Positions 19,848-29,367 are shown, counted from the stretch's first letter. The stretch is DNA of 64,000 nt from Dokdonella_A sp963775445 (GCA_963775445.1 CAVZIT010000007.1:1-64000); one strand, 5' to 3'. A program made the numbers and translations. The notes: generated from the sequence alone by a model not told the origin.

Positions 19848-21524
19848 TCAGTCGCTCGCAGCATGCACCGCTGACGCCTCGTACACCGGCTTGCCATCGA
19901 CCCAGGTGCTGAGCGGTTTGATATCCGCGATCCGGCGCACCGGCACGTTCATCGGGTCGGCATCGAGTATCACGAAGTCGGCGCGCATCCCGGGCTTGAG
20001 CGCACCGACCTTGTTCTCCATGAACTCGGCATAGGCTGCGCCAGTGGTGAATCCGGCGAGCGCCTGCTCGCGGCTGACGCGTTGATCGGGCAACCACCCG
20101 CCGGGCGGATTGCCATCGAGATCCTGTCGCGTGACGGCCGCATAGATGCCCGGCAGCGGATTGGGGCTTTCCACCGGAAAATCCGAGCCGAACGCGAGCG
20201 GCACACCGGCATGTATGAAACGTTGCCACGCATAGGCGCCGGCGAGTCGCGCCTTGCCGAGACGCTTTTCGGCCCAGGGCATGTCCGAGGTCGCATGCGT
20301 CGGTTGCATCGAGGCAATCAGGTGCAATGCGGCAAAACGCGGAATGTCGGAAAGCGACACGATCTGCGCATGCTCGATACGCCAACGGTGATCGGTGCTT
20401 GTCGCATCCTTGCCGAGAACCTTGGCGTAGACATCCAGCACGTGGCGATTGGCGCGATCGCCGATCGCATGCGTCGCAACCTGGATGCCGCAACGGTGGG
20501 CCTTCTGCACCGCAGCGAGGTAATCGGCGGGTGACGTGACGAACAAACCGCGATTGCCCGGATCGTCGCTGTAATCGGCCAGCAGCGCTGCGCCGCGGCT
20601 GCCGAGCGCGCCATCCATGAACAACTTGAGCGTGCGCATCTGCAGGTGGCCGCTCTCATCGGCCCAGCGCCCGTGCTGAGCACAAAGCCAGTCGAGCGCT
20701 GGCGCGGCATAGGCAAATTCGTAGAGCCGCAACGGAATTTCGCCGGCCCGATCCATGGCCTGCAGGATCCTGAAATCGGCGAGATCGATGCGCGCGTCGC
20801 CGACTCCGGTCAAACCATCGGCAATGACGTCGGCGAAGGCAAGTTTGTACGCCGCACGCTTTTGCTTATCGGTCATCGGGGGAATCAATCGCGAAATCAG
20901 TGCGACCGCGCCGTCGACCAGCACCCCGGTGGCCTTGCCCTTCGCACGCTCGATGTGACCGCCATCGGGTTGCCATTCGCCATCGAGCGATTTTTTCGCG
21001 CGCTTCAGCGCGACACTGTTGACCCACGCGGCATGACCATCGATGCGATTGAGGAATACCGGGCGATCGGGGAACACTGCATCAAGATCGGCAGCCGTCG
21101 GGAAATGCTCATCGGCCCAGTCGTTCTGGTCCCAGCCGTTGCCGACCAGCCACGCGCCCTTCGGTAGTTGCGCCGCAAATTTTTCGAGGCGCTCGATGAC
21201 GTCGGTCTTGGACGTCGTTCCGACCAGATTGGCCTGGGTAAGCACGGTGCCGAGGCTGAGCATGTGGCCGTGCGCATCGATCAGACCCGGCACGACGCTT
21301 TCGCCATGTGCATCGATGCGGCTCGCCATCGGATATTGCGTGGCCAGCGCCTCGGAATCACCGACCGCAAGCAGCTTGCCGTCGGCGTCCCATGCCATTG
21401 CCGTGGCGTCGGGGTGGCTCGCATCCATCGTATGGATGTTTGCGCCGATCAGCAGCGTGGTCGCATGCGCCGGCAGCACCGCGGCTAAAAGTACGATCAA
21501 CGCACGGAGCAGGTTCACCTGCAT
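19848..21524 (-). CDS. secreted amidohydrolase family protein (YtcJ-like)
   Basis: A 558-residue metal-dependent amidohydrolase with a signal peptide ('LLRALIVLLAAVLPAHA'). The start at 21524 is chosen because a GAGGA ribosome site lies 7 nt upstream and the signal sequence begins there. Metal-site motifs are 'VPGLIDAHGHM' (HxH), a histidine in 'ATHAIGDRAN', 'RIEHAQIV' and the Asp in 'AFGSDFPVE'. The composite beta-sandwich ends with 'DFVILDADP'. YtcJ-type proteins are annotated as hydrolases of unknown amide or ester substrates. It lies 41 nt downstream of the carboxylesterase, probably in one transcript. Both are flanked by direct repeats. Confidence 0.88.
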   Translation of the reverse strand: MQVNLLRALIVLLAAVLPAHATTLLIGANIHTMDASHPDATAMAWDADGKLLAVGDSEALATQYPMASRIDAHGESVVPGLIDAHGHMLSLGTVLTQANLVGTTSKTDVIERLEKFAAQLPKGAWLVGNGWDQNDWADEHFPTAADLDAVFPDRPVFLNRIDGHAAWVNSVALKRAKKSLDGEWQPDGGHIERAKGKATGVLVDGAVALISRLIPPMTDKQKRAAYKLAFADVIADGLTGVGDARIDLADFRILQAMDRAGEIPLRLYEFAYAAPALDWLCAQHGRWADESGHLQMRTLKLFMDGALGSRGAALLADYSDDPGNRGLFVTSPADYLAAVQKAHRCGIQVATHAIGDRANRHVLDVYAKVLGKDATSTDHRWRIEHAQIVSLSDIPRFAALHLIASMQPTHATSDMPWAEKRLGKARLAGAYAWQRFIHAGVPLAFGSDFPVESPNPLPGIYAAVTRQDLDGNPPGGWLPDQRVSREQALAGFTTGAAYAEFMENKVGALKPGMRADFVILDADPMNVPVRRIADIKPLSTWVDGKPVYEASAVHAASD

Positions 21525-21564
21525 CGAAGATTCCTCAAGGTAGCGCCAGCCGTCACGATGGCGC

Positions 21565-22236
21565 TCATTGCGTGATGGATGCAAGGCATTTCCCAATCCA
21601 CGCGCGCAGATCGGCGACTTCTTCTGCGCAAACCTGATGCGCCATTGGGTAGCTGTGCCAGTCGACGCAATGCCCGAGGCCACGCAACAGATCCCGGCTC
21701 ATCTCGCCAAGCGGTTCCGGGACGACCGGGTCGTGGCTGCCATGCCCCATGAAAATCGGCAACTCGGCATTGGCTTCGGCGCGTTCGATCGCCGTGGTCT
21801 GGTGAAGCGGCAGATAAGTGGACAGAGCGATCACGCCGCCCAGTCGCGCCGCATGGCGCAAGCCCGCGGCAAGCGCGATCGCGCCACCTTGCGAAAACCC
21901 GGCGAGCAACACGTTGGCCGAGGCAATGCCTCGTTCAATCTCGCGTGCGATCAGCTCGTCGATCAACGCGATCGAAGCGCGCACGCCTGCCTCGTCCTGA
22001 CGCGCGGCAATATCGGCGGTTGCGATGTCGTACCAGGCGCGCATGCGCGCGCCACCGTTGATCGTCACCGCACGCACCGGCGCATTCGGAAAAACGAAAC
22101 GCAGCGCCGGCCAGTCCGGGGCGACGAGTTGCGGCACGATCGGCTCGAAGTCGTGGGCATCAGCGCCGAGGCCATGCAGCCAGATCACCGACGCACTCGG
22201 ATTCGTCGCGGTTTCGATTTCCACACAATCGAGCAT
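21565..22236 (-). CDS. carboxylesterase / phospholipase family alpha/beta hydrolase
   Basis: An alpha/beta hydrolase of about 223 residues, in the family of Pseudomonas carboxylesterase II and lysophospholipase/acyl-thioesterases. The oxyanion region is 'VIWLHGLGADAHDF', the nucleophile elbow 'LAGFSQGGA', the acid 'MGHGSHDPVV' and the catalytic His 'YPMAHQV'. The start at 22236 (MLDCVEIE) or 22245 gives the usual family length; upstream in-frame sequence lacks family character. It is likely cytoplasmic. It forms a two-gene unit with the downstream amidohydrolase. Confidence 0.88.
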   Translation of the reverse strand: MLDCVEIETATNPSASVIWLHGLGADAHDFEPIVPQLVAPDWPALRFVFPNAPVRAVTINGGARMRAWYDIATADIAARQDEAGVRASIALIDELIAREIERGIASANVLLAGFSQGGAIALAAGLRHAARLGGVIALSTYLPLHQTTAIERAEANAELPIFMGHGSHDPVVPEPLGEMSRDLLRGLGHCVDWHSYPMAHQVCAEEVADLRAWIGKCLASITQ

Positions 22237-22435
22237 TGCACCCATGCTCCACGGCTGGCGAGGGAGGCGCAGGGTAACGCAACGGCGCAGGCAGGTGCTA
22301 CGCGATGCCTGATGCTCGGGCGGCGCACGTGAAACAGTCGCAATCAACGTTTCATGTATCGAACCTGGTACGTCGCGCAGTCCCTTCTCCCGCTGGCGGA
22401 AGCAGGTGCCGTAGGCGGATGAAGATGGTTCAGTT

Positions 22436-23021
22436 TGCGATGCGCCCTTCGACTTCGCCTGTCCTGAGCGTAGGCCGAAGGCCGAAGTCGAAGGGCTCAG
22501 GGTGAACGGAAGGGAGGTTCAGCGTTGGTCTTGCGGGTGGACCGAGCGAAGTCCCACCCAAAACCGTTCCTACTGAGCGTAGCTCCCGTGACCGAGCGAA
22601 ATCCCACCCAAACCGTTCTCACTGAGCGTAGCTCGCGTGAGCGAGCGAAGTCGAAGTGCCGACGTCGGGGTCGCCTTCAACTTCCAGTTTCCGCATGGTG
22701 CCCTTCGACTTCGCCTGTCCTGAGCGTAGGCCGAAGGCGCGAAGTCGAAGGGCTCAGGGTGAACGGAAGGGAGGTTCAGCGTTGGTCTTGCGGGTGGACC
22801 GAGCGAAGTCCCACCCAAAACCGTTCCTACTGAGCGTAGCTCCCGTGACCGAGCGAAATCCCACCCAAACCGTTCTCACTGAGCGTAGCTCGCGTGAGCG
22901 AGCGAAGTCGAAGTGCCGACGTCGGGGTCGCCTTCAACTTCCAGTTTCCGCATGGTGCCCTTCGACTTCGCCTGTCCTGAGCGTAGGCCGAAGGCGCGAA
23001 GTCGAAGGGCTCAGGGTGAAC
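22436..23021. repeat. 257-bp tandem direct repeat made of palindromic elements
   Basis: Matching landmarks (AGCGTTGGTC at 22521 and 22778; GACGTCGGGG at 22661 and 22918) are exactly 257 bp apart, and the intervening sequence is nearly identical. Each unit contains several REP-like stems and sequence shared with 19125-19400. No gene is present from 22246 to 23470. Confidence 0.9.
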
Positions 23022-23290
23022 GTTGAAATGAGATCGCTACAATCAGGATCAACGGAATCGGGTGCATGCTGCGAGCTGTCCCTTCTCCCGCTGGCGGGAG
23101 AAGGTGCCGACTGCGGAGGCAGGATGCCGGAGCGAACGGCGCAGCCGGCCCGCAGGGCGCGCCGCAGGAGCGGCGCTTAACGCGCATGAGGGTGGCCCGG
23201 TCTGCGAAGCGTCCTTCGACTTCGCCTGTCCTGAACCCTTGGACTTCGCGCCTTCGGCGTTTCGCTCAGGGTGACCGGTGTGTGTGGGTT
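22763..23290. repeat. about 450-bp direct repeat, right copy
   Basis: The second unit of the 257-bp repeat continues into 'AGATCGCTACAATCAGGATC', the CGGGTGCATGCTGCGAGCTG segment and a TTCTCCCGCTGGCGGGAGAA stem, as in the left copy at 19125-19575. About 45 bp (around 23110-23180) is inserted in this copy near CGGAGCGAACGGCGCAGCC. Confidence 0.85.
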
Positions 23291-23470
23291 GCTACGCTCA
23301 GGGTGAAACGGCGTAGGGAATAACGACGGTTTGTGGGCGAACGCCTGAAGGCAAATCTGCTCCTGGACCGGAGATAGCGCGCGCCTCACCCGCATATGTC
23401 CTTCGGCGCATGGCTCGGCAGTTCCCGCCGGTTATGCTGCAACATTTCGCGCCTGTACGGAGTTCCCGTG

Positions 23471-25963
23471 ATGATCCGTCACCTGCACACAGCCCTTGCC
23501 GTCCTGCTGACACTCGCCGCCGGCTCGGCGCACGCAATCTCGCTGGAACGAGCGATGGCGGATCCGGACTGGATCGGACCGCCGGTCGAGCATCCGTACT
23601 GGAGCGTTGACGGCCAGGCGGTCTATTACCAGGTCAAGGAAAAAGGTTCGTCGATTCGCGATCTGCATCGCATCGAGGTCGCGAGCGAGAACGACACGAT
23701 CATCGATCCGGCCGCAATGGCGAATGCCGACGGCCCGCATGCGGTGTTCGATCGCGACCGTTCGCGCGCGGTCTTCGTGCGCAATGGTGATGTGTTCATG
23801 CGCGATGTCGCGAGCGGCCGGCTGACCCAGATCACGCGCACAGCGGAAACCGAGGCCGATCCGCAGTTCTCCGCCGACGGGCGCGCGGTGCAGTTCCGCC
23901 GCGACCAGCAATGGTTCAGCTATGCGATCGACGGCGCGGTCACGGGCGCCGCCGCGATCGTGGAGGCGAAAAAGGACCCCGAGGACAAGAAGCCCGACGC
24001 GCTCGGCCGTCTGCAACTCGATCTGTTCTCGACGCTGCGCGAGATCAAGGCCGACCGCGAGGCGACGAAGAAACACGACGAGGCGTTCCGGAAAGCCGAC
24101 CCGACGCGCCCGCCGCTGCCGTTCTATCTCGGCGACGACGTCGTCATCGAGCACACCTCGCTGTCACCCGATGCGCACTGGCTGCTGGTGGCGACCAAGC
24201 CCAAGGGCTACGACAAGGGCCGCGTCGGCAAGATTCAGCATTTCGTCACCGAATCGGGTTACGAGGAGCAGGAGGATGCACGCACGCGTGTCGGTCGCAA
24301 CGACTCCGCGCCGAACAAGCTCTGGCTGCTCGACCTCGCAAAACACGATCAGCATGTACTTGCGTTCGCCGATCTGCCCGGCATCCACGACGATCCGCTC
24401 AAGGCCGTGCGCGAGGAAAACGCCAAGGCCGCGAAAGCCGCGGGCCGAAAATACGGGGACGACGACAAGAACGATCATGCCGGCGGCGACAACGGCCACG
24501 ACGACGCCGGCGGCGACAGGAACGGCGAGTCAGCCGAACACAACCGACATCGCCACCACGAGCACGCCGACAAGACCAAGGTCCCGAGCGAACGACCGCT
24601 CCAGGTGCGCGGCGTCGAATGGACCCGCAACGGTTCGGCGGTCGCGGTCGAGCTGCGCAGCATCGACAACAAGGATCGCTGGATCGCGACCGTGGATTTC
24701 GCGCACGCCAAGCTCGAAACCCAAAATCGCCTGACCGATCCGGCCTGGATCAACTGGAACTTCAACGATTTCGGCTGGGAGCACGACGAGCGCACGCTGT
24801 GGTATCTGTCGGAGCAAACCGGTTACTCGCAGCTCTATGCGATGACACCCGATGGCAAGGCGAACGCGCTGACTTCCGGCAAGTTCGAAGTCTCGCACCC
24901 GGCGCTGTCGCCCGACGGCCGCTGGTTCTACCTGCGCGCCAATGTTGGCGATCCGACCAGCTACGATGCGTACCGCGTCGCGGTCGGCGGCGGCAAGCTC
25001 GAACGCATCACGCAGCTCAAGGGCATGGAGGAATTCGCCGTCTCGCCGGACGGATCGCAATTGCTGGTGTTGCACTCGGCGGCGTACGTGCCGCCGCAGA
25101 TCGGCCTCGCCGCGGCCGACGGCTCAGGCACCCTGCGCGAACTCACCGACACGCGCACCGCCGCATACAAGGCGATGACATGGCCTGCGCTCGATATCGT
25201 CGAGGTGCCGTCGACGCATGTCGATCGGCCGATCTACGCGAAGTTCTACAAGCCCGCCGACTTCAATCCGGCGAGGAAATATCCCGCTGTGCTGTTCATC
25301 CACGGCGCCGGTTACACGCAGAACACCGATCACTACTGGCCGTATTATTTTCGCGAGCAGATGTTCAACGACATGCTGACCGAACACGGCTATGTCGTAC
25401 TCGACATGGACTACCGCGCGAGCGAAGGCTACGGACGCGCATGGCGCGACGCGATCTACCGCAACATGGGCCATCCAGAACTCGAAGATCTCATCGACGG
25501 CAAGGCCTGGCTGGTGAAGCACTGGTCGGTCGACCCGAAACACGTGGGAGTCTACGGCGGATCGTACGGCGGCTTCATGAGCCTGATGGCGATGTTCCGC
25601 GCGCCGGACGACTTCGTTGCCGGTGCCGCGTTGCGCCCGGTCACCGACTGGACGCAATACAACGATGGTTACACCTCGAACATCCTCAATGACCCGCAAG
25701 TGGACCCGATCGCCTATCGCCGCTCCTCGCCGATCGAATTCGCCGACGGCCTCAAGGGCGCGCTGCTGATCTGCCACGGCATGATCGACGACAACGTGCT
25801 GTTCGAGGATTCGGTGCGCCTGTACCAGAAGCTCATCGAACTGCACAAGGACAATTTCACGATCGCGCCGTTTCCGATGGAACGCCACGGCTTCGAGCAC
25901 GCCGATTCGTGGCTCGACGAATACAAGCGCATCTACAAGCTGTTCGAGACCAACCTGAAATAG
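23471..25963 (+). CDS. secreted S9 family peptidase (dipeptidyl/acylaminoacyl-peptidase type)
   Basis: An 830-residue secreted serine peptidase of the prolyl oligopeptidase family. The start at 23471 is preferred because a signal peptide ('LAVLLTLAAGSAHA') follows at once. A beta-propeller region (residues ~30-570) precedes an alpha/beta hydrolase domain. The catalytic residues are Ser698 in 'GGSYGG', Asp773 in 'GMIDDNV' and His806 in 'ERHGFEH'. Residues ~330-375 form a His/Asp/Gly-rich low-complexity insert ('DDKNDHAGGDNGHDDAGG', 'HRHHEHAD') within the propeller; this is unusual for the family and may bind metal. It is the 5' gene of a pair with the small membrane protein that follows. Confidence 0.92.
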   Translation: MIRHLHTALAVLLTLAAGSAHAISLERAMADPDWIGPPVEHPYWSVDGQAVYYQVKEKGSSIRDLHRIEVASENDTIIDPAAMANADGPHAVFDRDRSRAVFVRNGDVFMRDVASGRLTQITRTAETEADPQFSADGRAVQFRRDQQWFSYAIDGAVTGAAAIVEAKKDPEDKKPDALGRLQLDLFSTLREIKADREATKKHDEAFRKADPTRPPLPFYLGDDVVIEHTSLSPDAHWLLVATKPKGYDKGRVGKIQHFVTESGYEEQEDARTRVGRNDSAPNKLWLLDLAKHDQHVLAFADLPGIHDDPLKAVREENAKAAKAAGRKYGDDDKNDHAGGDNGHDDAGGDRNGESAEHNRHRHHEHADKTKVPSERPLQVRGVEWTRNGSAVAVELRSIDNKDRWIATVDFAHAKLETQNRLTDPAWINWNFNDFGWEHDERTLWYLSEQTGYSQLYAMTPDGKANALTSGKFEVSHPALSPDGRWFYLRANVGDPTSYDAYRVAVGGGKLERITQLKGMEEFAVSPDGSQLLVLHSAAYVPPQIGLAAADGSGTLRELTDTRTAAYKAMTWPALDIVEVPSTHVDRPIYAKFYKPADFNPARKYPAVLFIHGAGYTQNTDHYWPYYFREQMFNDMLTEHGYVVLDMDYRASEGYGRAWRDAIYRNMGHPELEDLIDGKAWLVKHWSVDPKHVGVYGGSYGGFMSLMAMFRAPDDFVAGAALRPVTDWTQYNDGYTSNILNDPQVDPIAYRRSSPIEFADGLKGALLICHGMIDDNVLFEDSVRLYQKLIELHKDNFTIAPFPMERHGFEHADSWLDEYKRIYKLFETNLK

Positions 25964-25967
25964 CGCC

Positions 25968-26198
25968 GTGCTGCAGCATCAGTCGACGATTGCATTGATC
26001 GCGTCGCTGCTGCTGTGCGCGTATTTCGTCATTGCCGGCGACGCGTCGGTTCGCGCGAAAGCGATCGTGGGTGCGCTGTTTCTCGTGTCGGTCGCAATGG
26101 AATACCGGCTTCACCGGTGGGGTCTCGCCGGCCTGCTGTTGCAGATTGCGCTCGCGATCGGCGTGCTGATGCACATGAAGGCGAGGTCGCATCGCTGA
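25968..26198 (+). CDS. small membrane protein of unknown function
   Basis: A 76-residue protein starting at a GTG only 4 nt after the peptidase stop. It has two or three hydrophobic helices ('TIALIASLLLCAYFVIAG', 'AIVGALFLVSVAMEY', 'GLAGLLLQIALAIGVLMHM') and a basic tail. No family is recognised. The close spacing suggests co-transcription with the peptidase. Confidence 0.6.
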   Translation: MLQHQSTIALIASLLLCAYFVIAGDASVRAKAIVGALFLVSVAMEYRLHRWGLAGLLLQIALAIGVLMHMKARSHR

Positions 26199-26849
26199 TC
26201 GGCCACGCGGCAGTGTTGCCTTTCGCCGCGCTTTCGGAGCGACGATACAGACGATATATACGATATGCGCGCGCGCAAATGCGCGGAATGGCAGGGCGAC
26301 TTCACCTTGCGTCCTGCAAGTCACAGTCGTCACCGATGTGACATGGATCGCAATCGCGGCGAACACGTTGCGGTCTTTCATGCCGTCCCCGGTCAGGATC
26401 TTGTCCATCGGAGTGAGCCTGTGCCGAGGCGATAATTGCGACCTGACTCCGTCGGCCAAGACAGGTTCGACTTTGCCTCGAACGTCAGGCAATGCTCGTC
26501 GAGCCGCTGAACATCCGGCGGCGAAAGAAGCGCGTCAACTTCCGCCGGCCGGGCGTGGCGGCAACTCGCGCAAGTACAGCCACGGCGCGGTCAGTTCGAG
26601 CCGCCTGTCCAGAGCGTCTGCACGCCGCAGCCGCCGCACCAACAGCGACTGCCCGCAATCAGTACGCCGGTTGCGGTGCAAGGAATCGCGAGCCCGGATT
26701 TTTTCGATTACGGATTGGCGCAGGAAACCCAAGGCACGGGCGAGAAGTGAAAAACGGGTTCAAAAGAAGTTTCAGGGACATTTATTGTGTAGAAATAATT
26801 AGTTGTGTTCTCAAATAGCGGGCACAAGTCCTGTCATTTTGCTGCGCTC
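26199..26849. other. intergenic stretch without recognisable gene
   Basis: About 650 bp with several open frames on both strands, none with a ribosome site, family motif or consistent codon use. The last 100 bp becomes AT-richer, in keeping with a promoter region for the secreted-protein gene that follows. Confidence 0.5.
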
Positions 26850-26862
26850 AGTGCAACAATCG
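26850..26862 (+). promoter_or_regulatory. conserved motif upstream of secreted paralogue 1
   Basis: AGTGCAACAATCG ends 43 nt before the ATG at 26906. The second paralogue has AGTGCAATAATCG at the same distance from its ATG. The motif may be part of a shared promoter or control site. Confidence 0.45.
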
Positions 26863-26905
26863 GTCCATAAGAAAACTACCTGCCCCCCGCATTACGGTGA
26901 TGATC

Positions 26906-27559
26906 ATGAACAGCTATTCGAAAATAATCGCGCTTGCCTGCGCCCTGATTGCAATGCAACCCGCCTGGTCCGCAGACCTCGTGTTCCGTTCCAATCTCGA
27001 GCCCGCAGACTCATGCAGCTACGGGCCTCCGGGTTTGAGCCGCCAGACTGCGGGGAATGTCACCTACGTCCCGGGATTCCAGACGGCTTACGGCGTCGAT
27101 CTCACCAAGTTCGAGAACATCTGGGGACGCAGCGCCCCGGGCGACCAGCCATTGCCGTGGCCCTCGGTGGACAACCAGATCGCCTTTATCGATCCGATGT
27201 ACCGCGCCAAGTACCTCGCGGCGCAATTCACCGTACCCGCCCTCCCGCTGGCGTTGTCTGGCTCGTTCAAGCGCGCCGATATTTCCGGTGACGTGACTCA
27301 CACTTCGGCCTCGATCAGCGAAACCTGCGGCGATTTTTACGTCGATCTCGACACTGACGGATGCGCCATCGACAGTGGAAATCGCGGATCGCCGCTGTTG
27401 GTCTGGGCTATTGGCGGCAACTTGCCGCCAAATGTCTGCTCGCTGAAGCCGGGACACACGTATTACCTCAATATCATGATGTCTCCGCTCGACGACCCAC
27501 CCAATTCGTGGTGTCACAGCAATGGATGTGTGATGAGTGGTCTTTCGCACGTGCTTTGA
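26906..27559 (+). CDS. secreted protein of unknown function, paralogue 1
   Basis: A 217-residue exported protein. The signal peptide is 'IIALACALIAMQPAWSA' and the mature part begins 'DLVFRSNLEPADSCSYGP'. It shares more than half its residues along the full length with the protein at 29411, including 'YENIWGRS'-like, 'SASISETCGDFYVDL', 'IDSGNRG' and 'GHTYYLNIMMSPLDDP'. Four to six cysteines recur in both copies and may form disulfides. The start at 26906 is chosen to match the paralogue. No known family is recognised; the 'CGDFYVDL' and Cys-rich ending could suggest a carbohydrate- or surface-binding fold, but no function is claimed. Confidence 0.75.
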   Translation: MNSYSKIIALACALIAMQPAWSADLVFRSNLEPADSCSYGPPGLSRQTAGNVTYVPGFQTAYGVDLTKFENIWGRSAPGDQPLPWPSVDNQIAFIDPMYRAKYLAAQFTVPALPLALSGSFKRADISGDVTHTSASISETCGDFYVDLDTDGCAIDSGNRGSPLLVWAIGGNLPPNVCSLKPGHTYYLNIMMSPLDDPPNSWCHSNGCVMSGLSHVL

Positions 27560-27838
27560 TTGACGCCGGGTGCCGACAGCGAAGCAGCGATCGCGCACCT
27601 CGGCTCCATTGCATCCTGTAGCAGCGCATACAGGCGTGGAGACGGACAGGCGCCTGCGCCTCTTTCCACTATTGCCTTTGTATGCTCGTGCACAGTCCGG
27701 GGCGTGCCCCGCTCCCTGCGGCGGCCCACTCATTCAATGCGTATTATCCTTGTCGCACTTGCACGGCGATAGCGTCTGTGCGAGAGCATTCGATCGATCG
27801 AGACCTGTCGACAATCTCATGTAACCCAGGGGAAACCG

Positions 27839-28846
27839 ATGATTTTCAAATCAGGATATTTGCTGGCTGTTTTGACAGCCTCGATTGTAATGACCGCTTG
27901 TTCGGGGCCCGCCAGCAATGCGCCAGCCGGAAACGCGAACGCAAGTTCCAGCGCCCGCGACGCCAAGCCGGTCGCCCGCGCGCCAACCGCGGACGCATTG
28001 CTTGCATTGGATAAACAGGCGACCCAGGCCTACGTCAGAGGCGACGGCAATTTCTTTGAACACCTCCTCAGCGACAAGTTGGTAATGCAACAGGGCGGCT
28101 CCCGCCTCAGCAAGAGTGACGTCATCAAGATGATCAGCGGCGTCAAATGCGAGGTCAAGGAAGGCTGGGCGTTGACCGAGCCGAAGATGTTGAAGATCGA
28201 CGATGACGCATATGTCCTCAGCTACAAGTCGGATATGGATGGCAACTGCACGACGAATGGCAAAACTGAAAAACTGCCGAGCCCCGTCCGGGCCGCGACT
28301 GTCTGGATCAGAGACGGCGAAGAATGGCAGGTCGCGTTTCATGGCGAAAATCCGATCATTGAACCCGCTGCTGCGGCGGCAACCGACACAAAGGACACAC
28401 CTGCGAAGCACGACATGGCCGCAGCGAACGTCAACTCAGCTGCTGCTCCGACGCCAGCCAAACCGACGGCCGACCCAATCACCAATGCCCTGATGAAGGC
28501 CGAGAACTCCATCTGGGATGCGTGGATGGCCAAGGACGCCAAAAAACTGGAAGACCTGACGGCCGGGGACATTGCATTCGTCGATATATTCGGCACCTAT
28601 GCCGCAAACAAGGCCGCCGCGATTAAGGCCTGGACGTCAGCACTATGCGACGTGACGAGCTTTACGCTGACCAATGGTGTCGGAACGTCAATTACACCAA
28701 AGGTCGCCATCCTGACATTGACAGGGACGCTTGACGGCACCTGCGGCGGCAAGGACATCGGCGGACAAACGATCCATGGCAATACCGTCTATGTGAAGGA
28801 TGGCGACGCCTGGAAATGGGTGTTCGGTTTCAATTCGCCCACGTGA
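27839..28846 (+). CDS. lipoprotein with two NTF2-like (DUF4440/SnoaL-type) domains
   Basis: A 335-residue protein with a lipoprotein signal ending 'SIVMTAC' (lipobox). After a low-complexity Ala/Ser/Asn linker come two similar alpha+beta domains. Residues ~50-175 begin 'ALLALDKQATQAYVRGD' and include 'VWIRDGEEWQVAFHGENP'. Residues ~215-335 begin 'NALMKAENSIWDAWMAKD' and end 'VYVKDGDAWKWVFGFNSPT'. Both match the usual layout of DUF4440/NTF2-like domains, joined by a Pro/Ala linker. The tandem arrangement suggests an internal duplication. Function unknown; membrane-anchored in the periplasm or outer membrane. Confidence 0.75.
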   Translation: MIFKSGYLLAVLTASIVMTACSGPASNAPAGNANASSSARDAKPVARAPTADALLALDKQATQAYVRGDGNFFEHLLSDKLVMQQGGSRLSKSDVIKMISGVKCEVKEGWALTEPKMLKIDDDAYVLSYKSDMDGNCTTNGKTEKLPSPVRAATVWIRDGEEWQVAFHGENPIIEPAAAAATDTKDTPAKHDMAAANVNSAAAPTPAKPTADPITNALMKAENSIWDAWMAKDAKKLEDLTAGDIAFVDIFGTYAANKAAAIKAWTSALCDVTSFTLTNGVGTSITPKVAILTLTGTLDGTCGGKDIGGQTIHGNTVYVKDGDAWKWVFGFNSPT

Positions 28847-28907
28847 TTTCGACGGCTCTCGTCGGATCGGTGGAAGGCCCGGACCAACGCGGTGGCTCTG
28901 ACGTAAC

Positions 28908-29150
28908 GTGAACCACCGGGGACGCCGGCAAGAGAGCAGGAGTGACGGCCGCTCACTACCGGATCGATTTCCATTCGACCCGATGAACACGAGGGTGCTC
29001 GCCGGCCCCCATTCGCCACGCCTGTTGAGCGCCGCCCGGACGATGCAACTGCGTTCAGCGCCTGCCGATCGCGGGATCGTTGTCGGCGATTGCGGTCTGT
29101 ATTTTCGCTACGCCAGTTCGGTGCAAGGCGAGACCCGAGGAAGCAGGTAA
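28908..29150 (+). pseudogene. remnant of a GNAT acetyltransferase
   Basis: This short stretch resembles two parts of the GNAT gene at 30065: 'SPRLLSAARTMQLRS' matches its N-terminus ('SPRLLLRRLHADDAV'), and 'IVVGDCGLYFRYASS' matches 'LLIGDCGLHFRDDDT'. The middle and the C-terminal half are missing. Its order after secreted paralogue 1 mirrors the intact secreted-paralogue-2/GNAT pair, so it is read as the decayed partner of a duplicated two-gene unit. The rest of the gap 28847-29354 holds nothing else recognisable. Confidence 0.5.
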
Positions 29151-29354
29151 TTCATCGAACCACAACAGACCGCAACGGCGCGAGTCCACGGTGAGCAAAG
29201 TCGCAGCCGTCACGCGTGCGTATCGAAGAGGGCGCATTGCGTGCAGAATTTCCTGCCGATCATGCAAGCTATTCGAAAAGGACTCACGTATCGTTCCGGC
29301 GATTTACTGATTAAGCGATGTCATTCGGACGAGCGCTCCCTTTGTCTGGCCTAG

Positions 29355-29367
29355 AGTGCAATAATCG
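29355..29367 (+). promoter_or_regulatory. conserved motif upstream of secreted paralogue 2
   Basis: AGTGCAATAATCG ends 43 nt before the ATG at 29411, the same spacing as in paralogue 1. A TTTGTC box about 10 nt further upstream and the CAATAATCG part could form a weak sigma-70 promoter. Confidence 0.45.

Noticed and set aside
23911..25692. 593-codon plus-strand frame inside the S9 peptidase
   Set aside because: Arg-rich shadow in the +2 frame of the real peptidase gene, with no recognisable domain.
26338..26802. Open frames in the gap after the small membrane protein
   Set aside because: No ribosome site, no family motif, biased toward Arg/Ser as in random high-GC frames.
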